Positions 24,966 through 33,407 of a DNA stretch of 64,000 nucleotides are shown here, piece by piece (the stretch's first letter is position 1; each line of letters starts with the position of its first letter). Made by a program: the position numbers and the translations under genes. The stretch covers positions 1-64,000 of the forward strand of contig NZ_WNKX01000001.1 in NCBI RefSeq assembly GCF_009720745.1, read 5' to 3'. The stretch comes from Massilia eburnea. Lineage in GTDB: Bacteria > Pseudomonadota > Gammaproteobacteria > Burkholderiales > Burkholderiaceae_D. Below the pieces are notes generated by a model that was not told the origin of the DNA, made no database searches, and worked only from the letters and a program-made list of their open reading frames with translations.

Positions 24966-25050
24966 GCCCACGTGGCGGAATTGGTAGACGCGCATGGTTC
25001 AGGTCCATGTGCCGCGAGGTGTGGGGGTTCGAGTCCCTCCGTGGGCACCA
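24966..25050 (+). tRNA. tRNA-Leu(CAG), copy 4
   Basis: The fourth identical 85-nt copy with encoded CCA, the last gene of the two-tRNA transcript that starts near 24804. Confidence 0.97.
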
Positions 25051-25061
25051 AGAATTCCGCA

Positions 25062-25087
25062 AAAAGCTCCCTTCGGGGAGCTTTTTT
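25062..25087 (+). terminator. terminator after tRNA-Leu copy 4
   Basis: Stem AAAAGCTCCC/GGGAGCTTTT with a TTCG tetraloop and a T run. It is shared with the convergent QorB-like gene, whose stop is at 25103. Confidence 0.88.
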
Positions 25088-25102
25088 CATTTCCGGGCTG
25101 GG

Positions 25103-25954
25103 TCAGGCGCTCAGTGCCGCTTCCACGGCCTGCGCCACGCTGCGGGTTGGGCGTCCAATCAGCTTCTCCATCGCTTTCCCGTCATCGAAAAGGCCGCCGC
25201 GCGCTGCGCCGGCATCCGAATCAGCCAGCAAATCAGGCCATGGCGCCGGCACGCCCACGCCGGCCAGCACGGCGGCAAACTCCGCCTGCGGCAGGTTGCG
25301 GTAGACCGCCGGCTTGCCGGATTGGCGCGATGCTTCGGCAGCCAGTTCCGCCAGCGTGAACGAGGTGCTGCCTGCCAGCTCGTACACCGCTTGCGGCGTA
25401 GCGGCCGTCAGCACGGCCACTGCAGCGGCGGCATAGTCGGCGCGGGCGGCGGCGGAAATACGGCCCTCGCCTGCGCTGCCCACCATGTCGCCACGCTGCG
25501 CGGCGCCCTGGATACGGCTGTTGAAGTTCTCGAAATACCAGCCATTACGCAGGAAGGAATACGCCAGGCCGCTGTCGCGGATAGCCGCCTCGGTGGCGAC
25601 ATGCTCCTCCGCCAGCTTCAGCGGCGAAGTGTCGGCACGCAGGATGCTGGTGTAGGCCAGCAGCTTGACGCCCGCACGTTTCGCCGCGTCGATCACGGCG
25701 CGGTGCTGCGCTGTGCGCTTGCCCACCACGTTGGCGGAGACCAGCAGCACCCGTTCCGCGCCTACCAAGGCAGCATCGAGGCTAGCCGGATCTTCATAAT
25801 CCGCGCGGCGGACCTGCACGCCACGCGCCGCCAGGTGCGCCGCCTTGGCCGGATCCCGCACGGCTGCCACAATCTGCGCCGCCGGCACTTTCTCCAGCAA
25901 GCCTTCCACCACCAATTGACCCAATGCGCCCGTGGCGCCAGTTACGACGATCAT
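25103..25954 (-). CDS. NAD(P)H:quinone oxidoreductase QorB-like (NmrA/SDR)
   Basis: A 283-residue atypical short-chain dehydrogenase. The Rossmann motif GATGALG lies at residues 6-12, and LAYTSILRADTSPLKLAEEHVATEAAIRDSGLAYSFLRNGWYFEN is the signature of the QorB/YtfG branch, which reduces quinones with NAD(P)H. It is divergent from an HxlR-type regulator, as ytfG is from ytfH in Escherichia coli. That arrangement indicates control by the regulator in response to quinone or electrophile stress. A 12-bp palindrome lies in the 82-base intergenic space. Confidence 0.87.
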   Translation of the reverse strand: MIVVTGATGALGQLVVEGLLEKVPAAQIVAAVRDPAKAAHLAARGVQVRRADYEDPASLDAALVGAERVLLVSANVVGKRTAQHRAVIDAAKRAGVKLLAYTSILRADTSPLKLAEEHVATEAAIRDSGLAYSFLRNGWYFENFNSRIQGAAQRGDMVGSAGEGRISAAARADYAAAAVAVLTAATPQAVYELAGSTSFTLAELAAEASRQSGKPAVYRNLPQAEFAAVLAGVGVPAPWPDLLADSDAGAARGGLFDDGKAMEKLIGRPTRSVAQAVEAALSA

Positions 25955-26014
25955 GTTTTTCTCCTTGGTTGAAAACGATGTAGGGCTATAATAGGACCAA
26001 CACTAACTTTTCGT

Positions 26015-26026
26015 AAGTACGTACTT
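26015..26026. promoter_or_regulatory. palindromic operator candidate for the HxlR regulator
   Basis: AAGTACGTACTT is a perfect 12-bp palindrome flanked by further TAAGTA/TACTT-type sequence (ACTTTTCGTAAG, GGTAAGTA). It lies between the qorB-like and hxlR-type genes and overlaps both promoter regions. Confidence 0.5.
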
Positions 26027-26036
26027 TTTGGTAAGT

Positions 26037-26426
26037 ATGGAAAAAACTTCAAAATCGCTGCGCGCCGCGCTATCGAGCCGCGCCACAAGGCCTGCCAATG
26101 TGCTGGCCCCCGAGTGCCCATCCCGGGCGGTATTAAGCCATGTAACCAGCCGCTGGGGCGTCCTGGTGCTGGTGGTGCTCCTGGGCGGGATGCACCGTTT
26201 CAGCCAGCTGCGCAAGGAAGTGGGCGGTGTCAGCGAAAAAATGCTGGCGCAGACCCTGGTCGCGCTGGAGGGCGACGGCTTTGTGCTGCGCACCGCCCTG
26301 CCCGTGATCCCACCCCATGTGGAATACAGCCTGACGCCCCTTGGCCGCGAGGTCGCGGAACGCCTGGAAGTGCTGGTCGACTGGATCGAAGACAACATGC
26401 CGCGCATTGTTGCGCCGCAGGTGTAA
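26037..26426 (+). CDS. HxlR family transcriptional regulator (YtfH-like)
   Basis: A 129-residue winged-helix protein. It shows the family core: CPSRAVLSHVTSRWGVLVLVVLLGGMHRFSQLRKEVGGVSEKMLAQTLVALEGDGFVLR. The single cysteine at ECPSR is where the redox- or quinone-sensing cysteine of QorR/YodB-type members sits. The wing is VIPPHVEYSLTPLGREV. It probably represses the divergent quinone reductase gene until the cysteine is oxidised or alkylated. I start at ATG 26037; a TTG at 26028 is possible. Confidence 0.85.
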   Translation: MEKTSKSLRAALSSRATRPANVLAPECPSRAVLSHVTSRWGVLVLVVLLGGMHRFSQLRKEVGGVSEKMLAQTLVALEGDGFVLRTALPVIPPHVEYSLTPLGREVAERLEVLVDWIEDNMPRIVAPQV

Positions 26427-26438
26427 TACACTTGCAGC

Positions 26439-28571
26439 GTGGAGCAGAACAACACCATCCTGGTCGCCAGCAGTTCCAGCCTCGATGTCGCGGCGCTGGA
26501 GCTGGCGCTCGCCCGGCACCAGTACCGGGTTGAATCGGTCAACAGCGGCGAACATGCGCTGCAGCTTGCCCGCGACGGCGGCATCGTCCTGGTACTGCTC
26601 GATACCATCCTGGCCGGCAGTGCCGACCTTGAACTGACCGGCCAGCTGACGCAGGCCGCGCCCGACCGCCGCATTCCGGTACTGCTGATGTCGCACCGCC
26701 CCACGCAAGACGAACAGCAGCGCGCGGCCCGTGCCGGGGCAGACGGGTATTTCTCGCTGCCGCTCGCCACCACCAGCGTCGTCGACCATGTCCTGTTCGC
26801 ACTGAAGGGCCAGCGTATCGGCGGCTTCGACCTGGAAGTGAACTATCACATGATGGCGGCAGCCTCCCCCGACGCCGTCATGCTGCTGGACCTGGACAGC
26901 GGCCGCCCCATCGACCTGAATCACCGCGCTGAGCAGATGCTGGGGCGCAGCGCATTGGAATTGCTGTCCTCCCCGCTGTCTTCGCTGTGCGAGCGGGGGC
27001 AGATGGAGGCCATGATGCAAAGCGTGCTGGCCGGCGAATTGCGCGTCCACCGCCTGACTTTCCGCCACAGCAGCGGGCGCCTGATCGACTGCAACGCGCG
27101 CGGCGTGCGCATCGCCAAGCCTGGCCGCAGGCTGTTCCACGTCCGCTTTGTCGACGTCACAGGCACCCAGCGTGCCGAAGACCTGCGCGTGGGCCAGGAA
27201 AGGCTGCTGGAAATGATGGCGCGCGGCGTTCCGCTGGAGGACACGCTGCATAAGCTGGTGCAGCTGGTCGAGTCGCAGTCGGATGGCGTGCTGTGTTCCG
27301 TCATGCTGCTCGACGAGGACGGCGTGCATATGCATTGCGGCTGCTGCCCCAGCCTCCCCGCTTCCTACGCCGAGCTGCTGGAGGGCATGGCGATCGGCCC
27401 CGGCGTCGGCTCCTGCGGTACCGCCATGCACCGCCGCGAAGCCGTCGTGGTGTCGGATATCGAGCACGATCCGCTCTGGGCGCCCTACCTGGACCTGATC
27501 AAGGACTACGGCCTGCGCGCCTGCTGGTCGATGCCGATCATGCAGGACGAGCACAAGGTGCTGGGCTCCTTCGCCATGTACTACCGCACCGTGCGCCATC
27601 CGGACGCCGACGAGCAGCGCCTGATCGGCGTCGCCAGCCACCTGGCCAGCATCGCCATCGAACGCGCACGGCGCGAAGCGGAATTGCAGCGCCACCGCAG
27701 CCACCTGGAAGAACTGGTCGAGGCCCGCACCGCCGAACTGTCGCGCGCCAAGGAGCACGCGGAGCAGACCAACGAGGAGCTGCAAGCGGCATTGGAAAAC
27801 CTCAGCATGACGCAGGAAGAACTGGTACGGCGCGACAAGCTGGCCGCGCTCGGCTCGCTGGTGGCGGGCGTGGCGCATGAACTGAACACCCCGATCGGCA
27901 ACAGCCTGGTTACCGCTTCCACCCTGGCCGACCACACAGCGCAATTGAGCGCCCAGGTGAAGGAAGGCATCCGCCGCTCGGAACTGGACAACTACCTGGC
28001 GCGCGCCGGCGAAGCGGGGGACATCATCCAGCGCAACCTGCAGCGCGCCGCCAACCTGGTGGCCAGCTTCCGCCAGATCGCGGTCGAGACCACCGACGCC
28101 CAGCGCCGCCGCTTTTTCCTCGACCAGCTGCTGCAGGACATGCTGGCGCCGCTGTGGGCCAGCCTGCCGCAGCCGCGCCCCAACCTGGTGCTGGACGTGG
28201 TGCCCGGCCTCCAGTTGGACAGCTATCCCGGCCCCCTCAGCCAGGCCGTGGGCCACCTGGTCGACAACTGCATCGTGCACGCCTTCAGCACGCCGGGCGG
28301 CGAGCCTTGCGTGACGATTTCCGCCAGCGCCGTGGGCAGCGAGATCCTGCTGTCGGTGGCGGACAACGGCGCCGGCATCGCTCCCGACCACCTGCGGCGC
28401 GTGTTCGACCCTTTCTACACCACGCGGCTGGGGTCCGGCCAGTCCGGCCTGGGGCTGTACATCACGCACAATATCGTCACCGGGGTATTGGCCGGCAACA
28501 TCACCGTGACCAGCACGCCCGGCCAGGGCGCCACCTTCACCATCCGCATACCTGCCACGGCCCCGCTATGA
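26439..28571 (+). CDS. GAF-domain sensor histidine kinase with degenerate receiver
   Basis: A 710-residue cytoplasmic kinase starting at a GTG 13 bases after the HxlR gene. Residues 1-125 resemble a receiver: D55 (LVLLDTIL) is present, but the N-terminal acidic pair is replaced (ILVASSSSLD) and the KP lysine is lost (YFSLPLA). A PAS domain (about 135-240), a GAF domain (about 255-410), a coiled coil, and the H-box ALGSLVAGVAHELNTPIGN with His480 follow. The ATPase end has LVDNCIVHAF, VADNGAGIAPD, FDPFYTT and GSGQSGLGLYI. No response regulator gene is adjacent. It overlaps the next small gene (ATGA). Confidence 0.85.
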   Translation: MEQNNTILVASSSSLDVAALELALARHQYRVESVNSGEHALQLARDGGIVLVLLDTILAGSADLELTGQLTQAAPDRRIPVLLMSHRPTQDEQQRAARAGADGYFSLPLATTSVVDHVLFALKGQRIGGFDLEVNYHMMAAASPDAVMLLDLDSGRPIDLNHRAEQMLGRSALELLSSPLSSLCERGQMEAMMQSVLAGELRVHRLTFRHSSGRLIDCNARGVRIAKPGRRLFHVRFVDVTGTQRAEDLRVGQERLLEMMARGVPLEDTLHKLVQLVESQSDGVLCSVMLLDEDGVHMHCGCCPSLPASYAELLEGMAIGPGVGSCGTAMHRREAVVVSDIEHDPLWAPYLDLIKDYGLRACWSMPIMQDEHKVLGSFAMYYRTVRHPDADEQRLIGVASHLASIAIERARREAELQRHRSHLEELVEARTAELSRAKEHAEQTNEELQAALENLSMTQEELVRRDKLAALGSLVAGVAHELNTPIGNSLVTASTLADHTAQLSAQVKEGIRRSELDNYLARAGEAGDIIQRNLQRAANLVASFRQIAVETTDAQRRRFFLDQLLQDMLAPLWASLPQPRPNLVLDVVPGLQLDSYPGPLSQAVGHLVDNCIVHAFSTPGGEPCVTISASAVGSEILLSVADNGAGIAPDHLRRVFDPFYTTRLGSGQSGLGLYITHNIVTGVLAGNITVTSTPGQGATFTIRIPATAPL

Positions 28572-28777
28572 AAGCACGCCTCGCCTTCCTGTTCCTGGCC
28601 GCCAGCGCCGCGATCGCCGCCACTGGCGCCTTCGCCCGCCCCGCCTGGTGGTACCTGTACCAGAGCCGCATCGACGGCCAGCGCGCCTGCTCGCAAACCC
28701 CGCTGGGCAAGGGCTGGGTGCAAATGGCTGGTCCATTCAAAGATGCCCATTGCGAAAAGTTGGTGCGTCCTCAATAA
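28568..28777 (+). CDS. small secreted protein coupled to the histidine kinase
   Basis: Encodes 69 residues. Its ATG overlaps the kinase stop (ATGA), so it is translationally coupled. A signal peptide (MKARLAFLFLAASAAIAATGAFA) precedes a 46-residue mature part rich in aromatic residues (RPAWWYLYQSR) with two cysteines (RACSQT, AHCEKL) that may form a disulfide. No family is recognised. Coupling to a kinase whose inputs look cytoplasmic is unexpected. Confidence 0.6.
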   Translation: MKARLAFLFLAASAAIAATGAFARPAWWYLYQSRIDGQRACSQTPLGKGWVQMAGPFKDAHCEKLVRPQ

Positions 28778-28826
28778 TGAAGTCAAAGCAAGAAGCAACG
28801 CCATCCCACAACGACAAGGAGACCGT

Positions 28827-29357
28827 ATGTTTCAGAATCCCGAGCAGTTCGCCAACGCCACCAAGACACTGTTTGAATTCCAGCTGGAGACCTTCAACAC
28901 CCTGACCAACCGCGCCATGCAAGGGGTTGAGCAAGCGGTCGCACTGAACATTGCCACGGCGCGCAAGGCGCTGGACGAGCAGATTGAAGCCGGCCGCAAG
29001 GTCAATGCCTCCGTCACGCCGCAAGAAGCGCTGGACGTGATCAACGCCCGCCTGCAGCCCGGCATGGCCGCTACGAACGCCTACAACCAGCAGCTGGGCG
29101 CCCTGCTGTCGGAAATGTCGAACGACTTCCACAAAGCGGCCGATGCCCACCTGGCCGAAGCAAAATCCAACCTGAGCGCCCTGATTTACGACGTGACCAA
29201 GAACGTGCGCCCCGGCTCGGACAACGCGGTGGAAATTGTCAAAAACGCCATCGAAAACGCTTTCAAAGGCTATGAACAGGTGACCCAGGCCACGCGCGAC
29301 GCCGTCACCGCCTTCGAACAGCAGGTGGAAAAAGCCAACGCCGCTTCCAAGAAGTGA
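28827..29357 (+). CDS. phasin family protein
   Basis: A 176-residue helical protein; the ATG at 28827 follows AAGGAG. The FQNPEQFANATKTLFEFQLETFNTLTNRAMQGVEQAVALNIATAR region matches the Phasin_2 family (PF09361), whose members coat polyhydroxyalkanoate granules and set their number and size. Long amphipathic helices without cysteines fill the rest. The gene has its own ribosome site 50 bases after the small secreted protein gene. It implies polyhydroxybutyrate storage in this organism. Confidence 0.9.
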   Translation: MFQNPEQFANATKTLFEFQLETFNTLTNRAMQGVEQAVALNIATARKALDEQIEAGRKVNASVTPQEALDVINARLQPGMAATNAYNQQLGALLSEMSNDFHKAADAHLAEAKSNLSALIYDVTKNVRPGSDNAVEIVKNAIENAFKGYEQVTQATRDAVTAFEQQVEKANAASKK

Positions 29358-29397
29358 CAATGCGGCGGGGGACGCGTTATACTGTATATAAATACAG
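29354..29397 (+). promoter_or_regulatory. SOS promoter: LexA-type box over the -10 of the FAN1 operon
   Basis: CTGTATATAAATACAG (29382-29397) fits the LexA consensus CTGT-N8-ACAG perfectly and is AT-only in the spacer as in strong boxes. It overlaps a -10 TATACT (29378-29383) with GTGACA (29354-29359) 18 bases upstream. Binding would block RNA polymerase. The start codon of the nuclease is at 29419. Confidence 0.8.
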
Positions 29398-29418
29398 TTT
29401 TCGCGTCGCCTCGCCTGC

Positions 29419-31059
29419 ATGAACCAGATCCTTGAAAATCCGTTCTACTACCTGGACAACTTCCACCAGGTCCTGCACTGGATTGGCGAACGCTATAGCG
29501 ACCTGCTGACCGACGAAGAAGCCGGATTCCTCGCCAGTTTCCCCACCCTGCCCCAGCCATCCCGCGCCCTGTTCGTGCGCATGGTGATGCGCAAGGGTGA
29601 GCTGTTCCGCGCCTCCAAGTTGAGCTATCCCGAGATCGGCTGCACCATGAGCGCCGCCGCGCCGCTGGTCGAGCAAGGCTGGCTGGTGCAAGACCCGGAG
29701 CTGACGCTGGACGAGCTGTTCGACCTGCTGCAAAAGCCCGAAATCACCCGCGTCTTCGCCCTGAGCGGCGCCGAACGCAGCGCGCGCAAGGCCGAGCAGC
29801 TGGAGGCCTTGCGCGAACGCCACGAAGGCAGCCATCGCTTTACCACCTGGTATGCCGACGCCGGGGACCAGGTCTACCACATCCTGTCCAAGCCCCTGTG
29901 CGACCGGCTGCGCCTGATCTTTTTCGGGAACTTCCACCAGGACTGGTCCGAGTTCGTGCTGTCCAACCTGGGCATCTACCGCTACGAAAAGGTGGAGTTT
30001 TCGCCAGCGGCGCGCGGCTTCCGTTCACGCCGCGACATCGACGATTACCTCGCCCTGCATGCCTGCCGCGAACGCTTTTCGGAGGGAGAAGACCCGCTGC
30101 TGCTGGCGCGCGAGCTGCCCGCGCTGGCCGAAGACAATGAATGGCTGCTCAGCCGCCGCCAGAAGATGCTGTTCCAGTTTGGCCAGCAGCTGGAAAAGCT
30201 GGGCAACTGGGCCGGCGCCTTCGAGCTGTACGAGCAATGCGCCTATCCCGGCGCCCGCGCCCGCGCCATCCGCGTGCTGGAAAAGGACGAGCGCCTTGGC
30301 CTGGCCTACGAATGGCTGCAGCGCGCGCAAGCCGCGCCGGAAAGCGAGGCCGAACGCCAGCAGCTGCTGCGCATTGCACCGCGCCTGCGCCGCAAGCTGG
30401 GGCATATGCGCGAGCCCGCGCACAAGCCAACGCCGGTCGAACGCATCGACCTGGTGCTGCCTATGCCGGCCGAAGAATGGTGGGTGGAAGGCGTGGTGCG
30501 CGACCACCTGTGGCAAGACGAAGCGCCCTGCTTCTATGTGGAGAATGCGCTGGCCAATTCCCTGTTTGGCCTGCTGTGCTGGGATGCGGTGTTTGCCGCC
30601 ATCCCGGGAGCCTTCTTCCATCCCTTCCATCATGGCCCGGCCGATTTGCACAGCGCCGACTTCCAGCGCCGCCGCGCCGCGCTGTTCGAAACCTGCATGG
30701 CAAGGCTGGGAGACGGCAGCTACCGCGACGCCATCCGCGCCAACTTCGCCGCCAAGGCAGGCCTGCAGTCGCCCTTCGTGTATTGGGATGCGATCGACGA
30801 AGCGCTGCTCGGCCTGGCGCTGGACTGCATTCCCGCCGCCCATTTGAAGCTGTGGTTCGAACGCATCCTGCTCGACATCAAGGCCAACCGCAGCGGCTTC
30901 CCCGACCTGATCCGCTTCTGGCCGGACGAAAAGCGCTACCAGATGGTGGAAGTCAAAGGGCCGGGCGACCGCCTGCAGGACAACCAGCTGCGCTGGATCG
31001 ATTACTGCGCCGAGCACGGCATGCCAGTTTCGGTCTGTTACCTGGCATGGGAAGAATGA
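29419..31059 (+). CDS. FAN1-like VRR-NUC structure-specific nuclease
   Basis: A 546-residue homologue of bacterial FAN1, a nuclease that cuts flapped DNA and unhooks interstrand cross-links. The N-terminal half carries the SAP-like/helical DNA-binding part (LDNFHQVLHWIGERYSDLLTDEE, LFRASKLSYPEIG). The middle is helical repeat-like (TPR). The C-terminal VRR-NUC domain has the PD-(D/E)xK elements FPDLIRFWP, MVEVKGPGDRLQDNQLRWIDY. It lies 22 bases after a LexA-type box and shares its stop with the start of the helicase gene (ATGA), which indicates an SOS-induced two-gene repair operon. Confidence 0.9.
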   Translation: MNQILENPFYYLDNFHQVLHWIGERYSDLLTDEEAGFLASFPTLPQPSRALFVRMVMRKGELFRASKLSYPEIGCTMSAAAPLVEQGWLVQDPELTLDELFDLLQKPEITRVFALSGAERSARKAEQLEALRERHEGSHRFTTWYADAGDQVYHILSKPLCDRLRLIFFGNFHQDWSEFVLSNLGIYRYEKVEFSPAARGFRSRRDIDDYLALHACRERFSEGEDPLLLARELPALAEDNEWLLSRRQKMLFQFGQQLEKLGNWAGAFELYEQCAYPGARARAIRVLEKDERLGLAYEWLQRAQAAPESEAERQQLLRIAPRLRRKLGHMREPAHKPTPVERIDLVLPMPAEEWWVEGVVRDHLWQDEAPCFYVENALANSLFGLLCWDAVFAAIPGAFFHPFHHGPADLHSADFQRRRAALFETCMARLGDGSYRDAIRANFAAKAGLQSPFVYWDAIDEALLGLALDCIPAAHLKLWFERILLDIKANRSGFPDLIRFWPDEKRYQMVEVKGPGDRLQDNQLRWIDYCAEHGMPVSVCYLAWEE

Positions 31060-33341
31060 GCTACACCATTGCCGTCCGCGCCCTGTGCGAATTCACCGCC
31101 AAACAAGGCGACCTGGATTTGCGCTTCACGCCCACGCCAACCGCGCAGGAGGGCATCGAAGGCCACGCCATCGTCACCAGCCGCCGCGATGAAGGCTATG
31201 AGCGCGAAGTGAGCCTGTCCGGCGACTTCGGCCCGCTGCACGTGCGCGGCCGCGCCGACGGCTACGCCCCGCGCCAGAACCAGCTCGAAGAAATCAAGAC
31301 CTACCGCGGCGACCTGTCGCGCCAGCCGGCCAACCACCGCATCCTGCACTGGGCCCAGCTCAAGGTATATGGCCACCTGCTTTGCGCCGCGCGCGAATTG
31401 CCGGCCGTGCGCCTGGCCCTGGTCTACTTCGACATCGGCACGCAAAAGGAAACCGTGCTGACCGAAGAGGCGGATGCCGCCACGCTGCGCGCCTTCTTTG
31501 AAGAACAATGCGGCCGCTTCATCGCCTGGGCCGAGCAGGAACTGGCGCACCGTACCGCACGCGACGGGCAATTGCGAACGCTGCGCTTCCCGCACGCCGA
31601 CTTCCGCCCCGGCCAGCGCCAACTGGCCGAAGCGATGTTCAAGGCCAGCGCGCGCGGCTGCGCGCTGCTGGCGCAGGCGCCGACCGGCATCGGCAAGAGC
31701 ATCGGCAGCATCTTCCCCATGCTGAAGGCCAGCGCCGAGCATGGCCTCGACAAGGTGTTCTTCCTGGCCGCCAAAACAAGTGGCCGCAGCATGGCGCTGG
31801 GCGCGGTCGAGACCATCAAGCGCAGCGCGCCTTTGCTGCCGCTGCGCGCGCTCGAACTTGCCGCCAAGACCACCGCCTGCGAAAACCCGGACAAGGCCTG
31901 CCACGGCGAATCCTGTCCACTGGCGCAAGGCTTCTACGACCGGCTGCCCGCCGCCCGTGCCGCCGCCCTGCAGCAGAACATGATGGACCGCGCCTCGGTG
32001 CGCGAAGTCGCGCTGGCGTACCAGGTATGTCCGTATTATCTGCAGAGCGAACTTGTGCGCTGGGCCGACGTGGTGGTGGGCGACTACAACTACTACTTCG
32101 ACATCAGTGCCATGCTGTACAGCCTGACGCAGATGAACGGCTGGAAGGTCAGCGTGCTGGCGGATGAAGCCCACAACATGATTTCGCGCGCCCGCAAGAT
32201 GTATTCCGCCGAAATGGACCACGTGCGCCTGCGCGTGCTGCGCAAGACCGCGCCGGAAGCGCTGCGCAAGCCGCTGGACCGCGTGCATCGGCAATGGAGC
32301 GCGCTGGAAAAGGCGCAGGAAGCCGAATACGCCAGCCACGCCGTATTGCCCGAAAAGTTCATGGCGGCGCTGCAAACGGCCTGCACGGAAATTGGCGATT
32401 ACATGTCCGAGCACCCGGCCTGGTTCGACGCCGATGTACTGGACTTCTATTTCAACGCCCTGCTATTTGGCCGCCTTGCCGAGAGTTTCGGCGAGCATTC
32501 GCTGTTCGACATCGAAAAGTCCGACGGTGGCCGCGGCGCCGCTGCGGGGCGCGTGAATTCCGTGCTCTGCATCCGCAACATCCTGCCGGCCCCCTTCCTC
32601 AAGCAGCGCTTCGAGGCAGCGCACGCGGTGGCCCTGTTCTCCGCCACGCTCAGCCCATGGAACTATTACGCCGACACGCTTGGCATGCCGGCGGACACGG
32701 CCTGGGTCGACGTCGCCTCCCCGTTCGACGCACAGCAGCTGCAAGTCCACATCGCCAGCCACATCTCGACCCGCTACCAGCACCGCGGCCGCTCGCTCAT
32801 CCCGATCGCCGCGTTGATGGGCGAACAGTACCAGCGCCAGCCCGGCAACTACCTGGCCTTTTTCAGCAGCTTCGATTACATGGAAAAGGTGGCCGACCTG
32901 TTCGCCGCGCGGCACCCGGACATTCCGTTGTGGCGGCAGGAGCGCCGCATGGATGAAGCAGCGCGCGATGCCTTCCTCGCCCGCTTCCGCGCCGGCGGCG
33001 AAGGCATCGGCTTTGCCGTGTTGGGCGGCTCCTTCGGCGAAGGCATCGACCTGCCGGGCGACCGCCTGATCGGCGCCTTCATCGCAACCCTCGGCCTGCC
33101 GCAGATCAATCCGGTCAACGAGCAGATCAAAGCCCGCATGGAAGCGGCCTTTGGCGCCGGCTACGACTACACTTACCTCTACCCCGGCCTGCAGAAAGTC
33201 GTGCAGGCCGCCGGCCGCGTGATCCGCACCACCAGCGACCGCGGCACCGTCCACCTGATCGACGACCGCTTTGCCCGCCCGGAGATCCAGGCCCTGCTGC
33301 CCGCCTGGTGGCATGTCGAAGCGCAGAACTTTTCCGGCTAG
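31056..33341 (+). CDS. DinG/XPD-type Fe-S DNA helicase with N-terminal Cas4-like nuclease domain
   Basis: A 761-residue superfamily 2 helicase. Residues 1-160 hold a RecB/Cas4-type PD-(D/E)xK pattern (GRADGY, EEIKTYRG, HWAQLKVYGHLL). Walker A is QAPTGIGKS and the DEAH box is LADEAHNM. Four cysteines spaced as in XPD/DinG Fe-S clusters are TTACENPDKACHGESC and QVCPYY. The C-terminal motifs are LFSATLSPW, GGSFGEGIDLPGD and QAAGRVIRTTSDRG. The direction would be 5'-3' on damaged or branched DNA. It is translationally coupled to the FAN1-like nuclease, so the two probably act together at cross-links. Confidence 0.9.
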   Translation: MSYTIAVRALCEFTAKQGDLDLRFTPTPTAQEGIEGHAIVTSRRDEGYEREVSLSGDFGPLHVRGRADGYAPRQNQLEEIKTYRGDLSRQPANHRILHWAQLKVYGHLLCAARELPAVRLALVYFDIGTQKETVLTEEADAATLRAFFEEQCGRFIAWAEQELAHRTARDGQLRTLRFPHADFRPGQRQLAEAMFKASARGCALLAQAPTGIGKSIGSIFPMLKASAEHGLDKVFFLAAKTSGRSMALGAVETIKRSAPLLPLRALELAAKTTACENPDKACHGESCPLAQGFYDRLPAARAAALQQNMMDRASVREVALAYQVCPYYLQSELVRWADVVVGDYNYYFDISAMLYSLTQMNGWKVSVLADEAHNMISRARKMYSAEMDHVRLRVLRKTAPEALRKPLDRVHRQWSALEKAQEAEYASHAVLPEKFMAALQTACTEIGDYMSEHPAWFDADVLDFYFNALLFGRLAESFGEHSLFDIEKSDGGRGAAAGRVNSVLCIRNILPAPFLKQRFEAAHAVALFSATLSPWNYYADTLGMPADTAWVDVASPFDAQQLQVHIASHISTRYQHRGRSLIPIAALMGEQYQRQPGNYLAFFSSFDYMEKVADLFAARHPDIPLWRQERRMDEAARDAFLARFRAGGEGIGFAVLGGSFGEGIDLPGDRLIGAFIATLGLPQINPVNEQIKARMEAAFGAGYDYTYLYPGLQKVVQAAGRVIRTTSDRGTVHLIDDRFARPEIQALLPAWWHVEAQNFSG

Positions 33342-33407
33342 TCGCTGCCCAAGCTCAATATCGCCCCCTGCGGTTTGTTACGGAACGTGGTTTTGTGGCC
33401 GGCATGT

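Noticed and set aside
23195..25050. Array-like repetition that could suggest CRISPR
   Set aside because: The repeats are complete 85-nt tRNA-Leu genes with promoters and terminators; spacing is irregular.
24800..25972. A 390-codon frame running through the tRNA-Leu genes into the QorB-like gene
   Set aside because: It translates tRNA sequence and then the antisense of a recognised gene.
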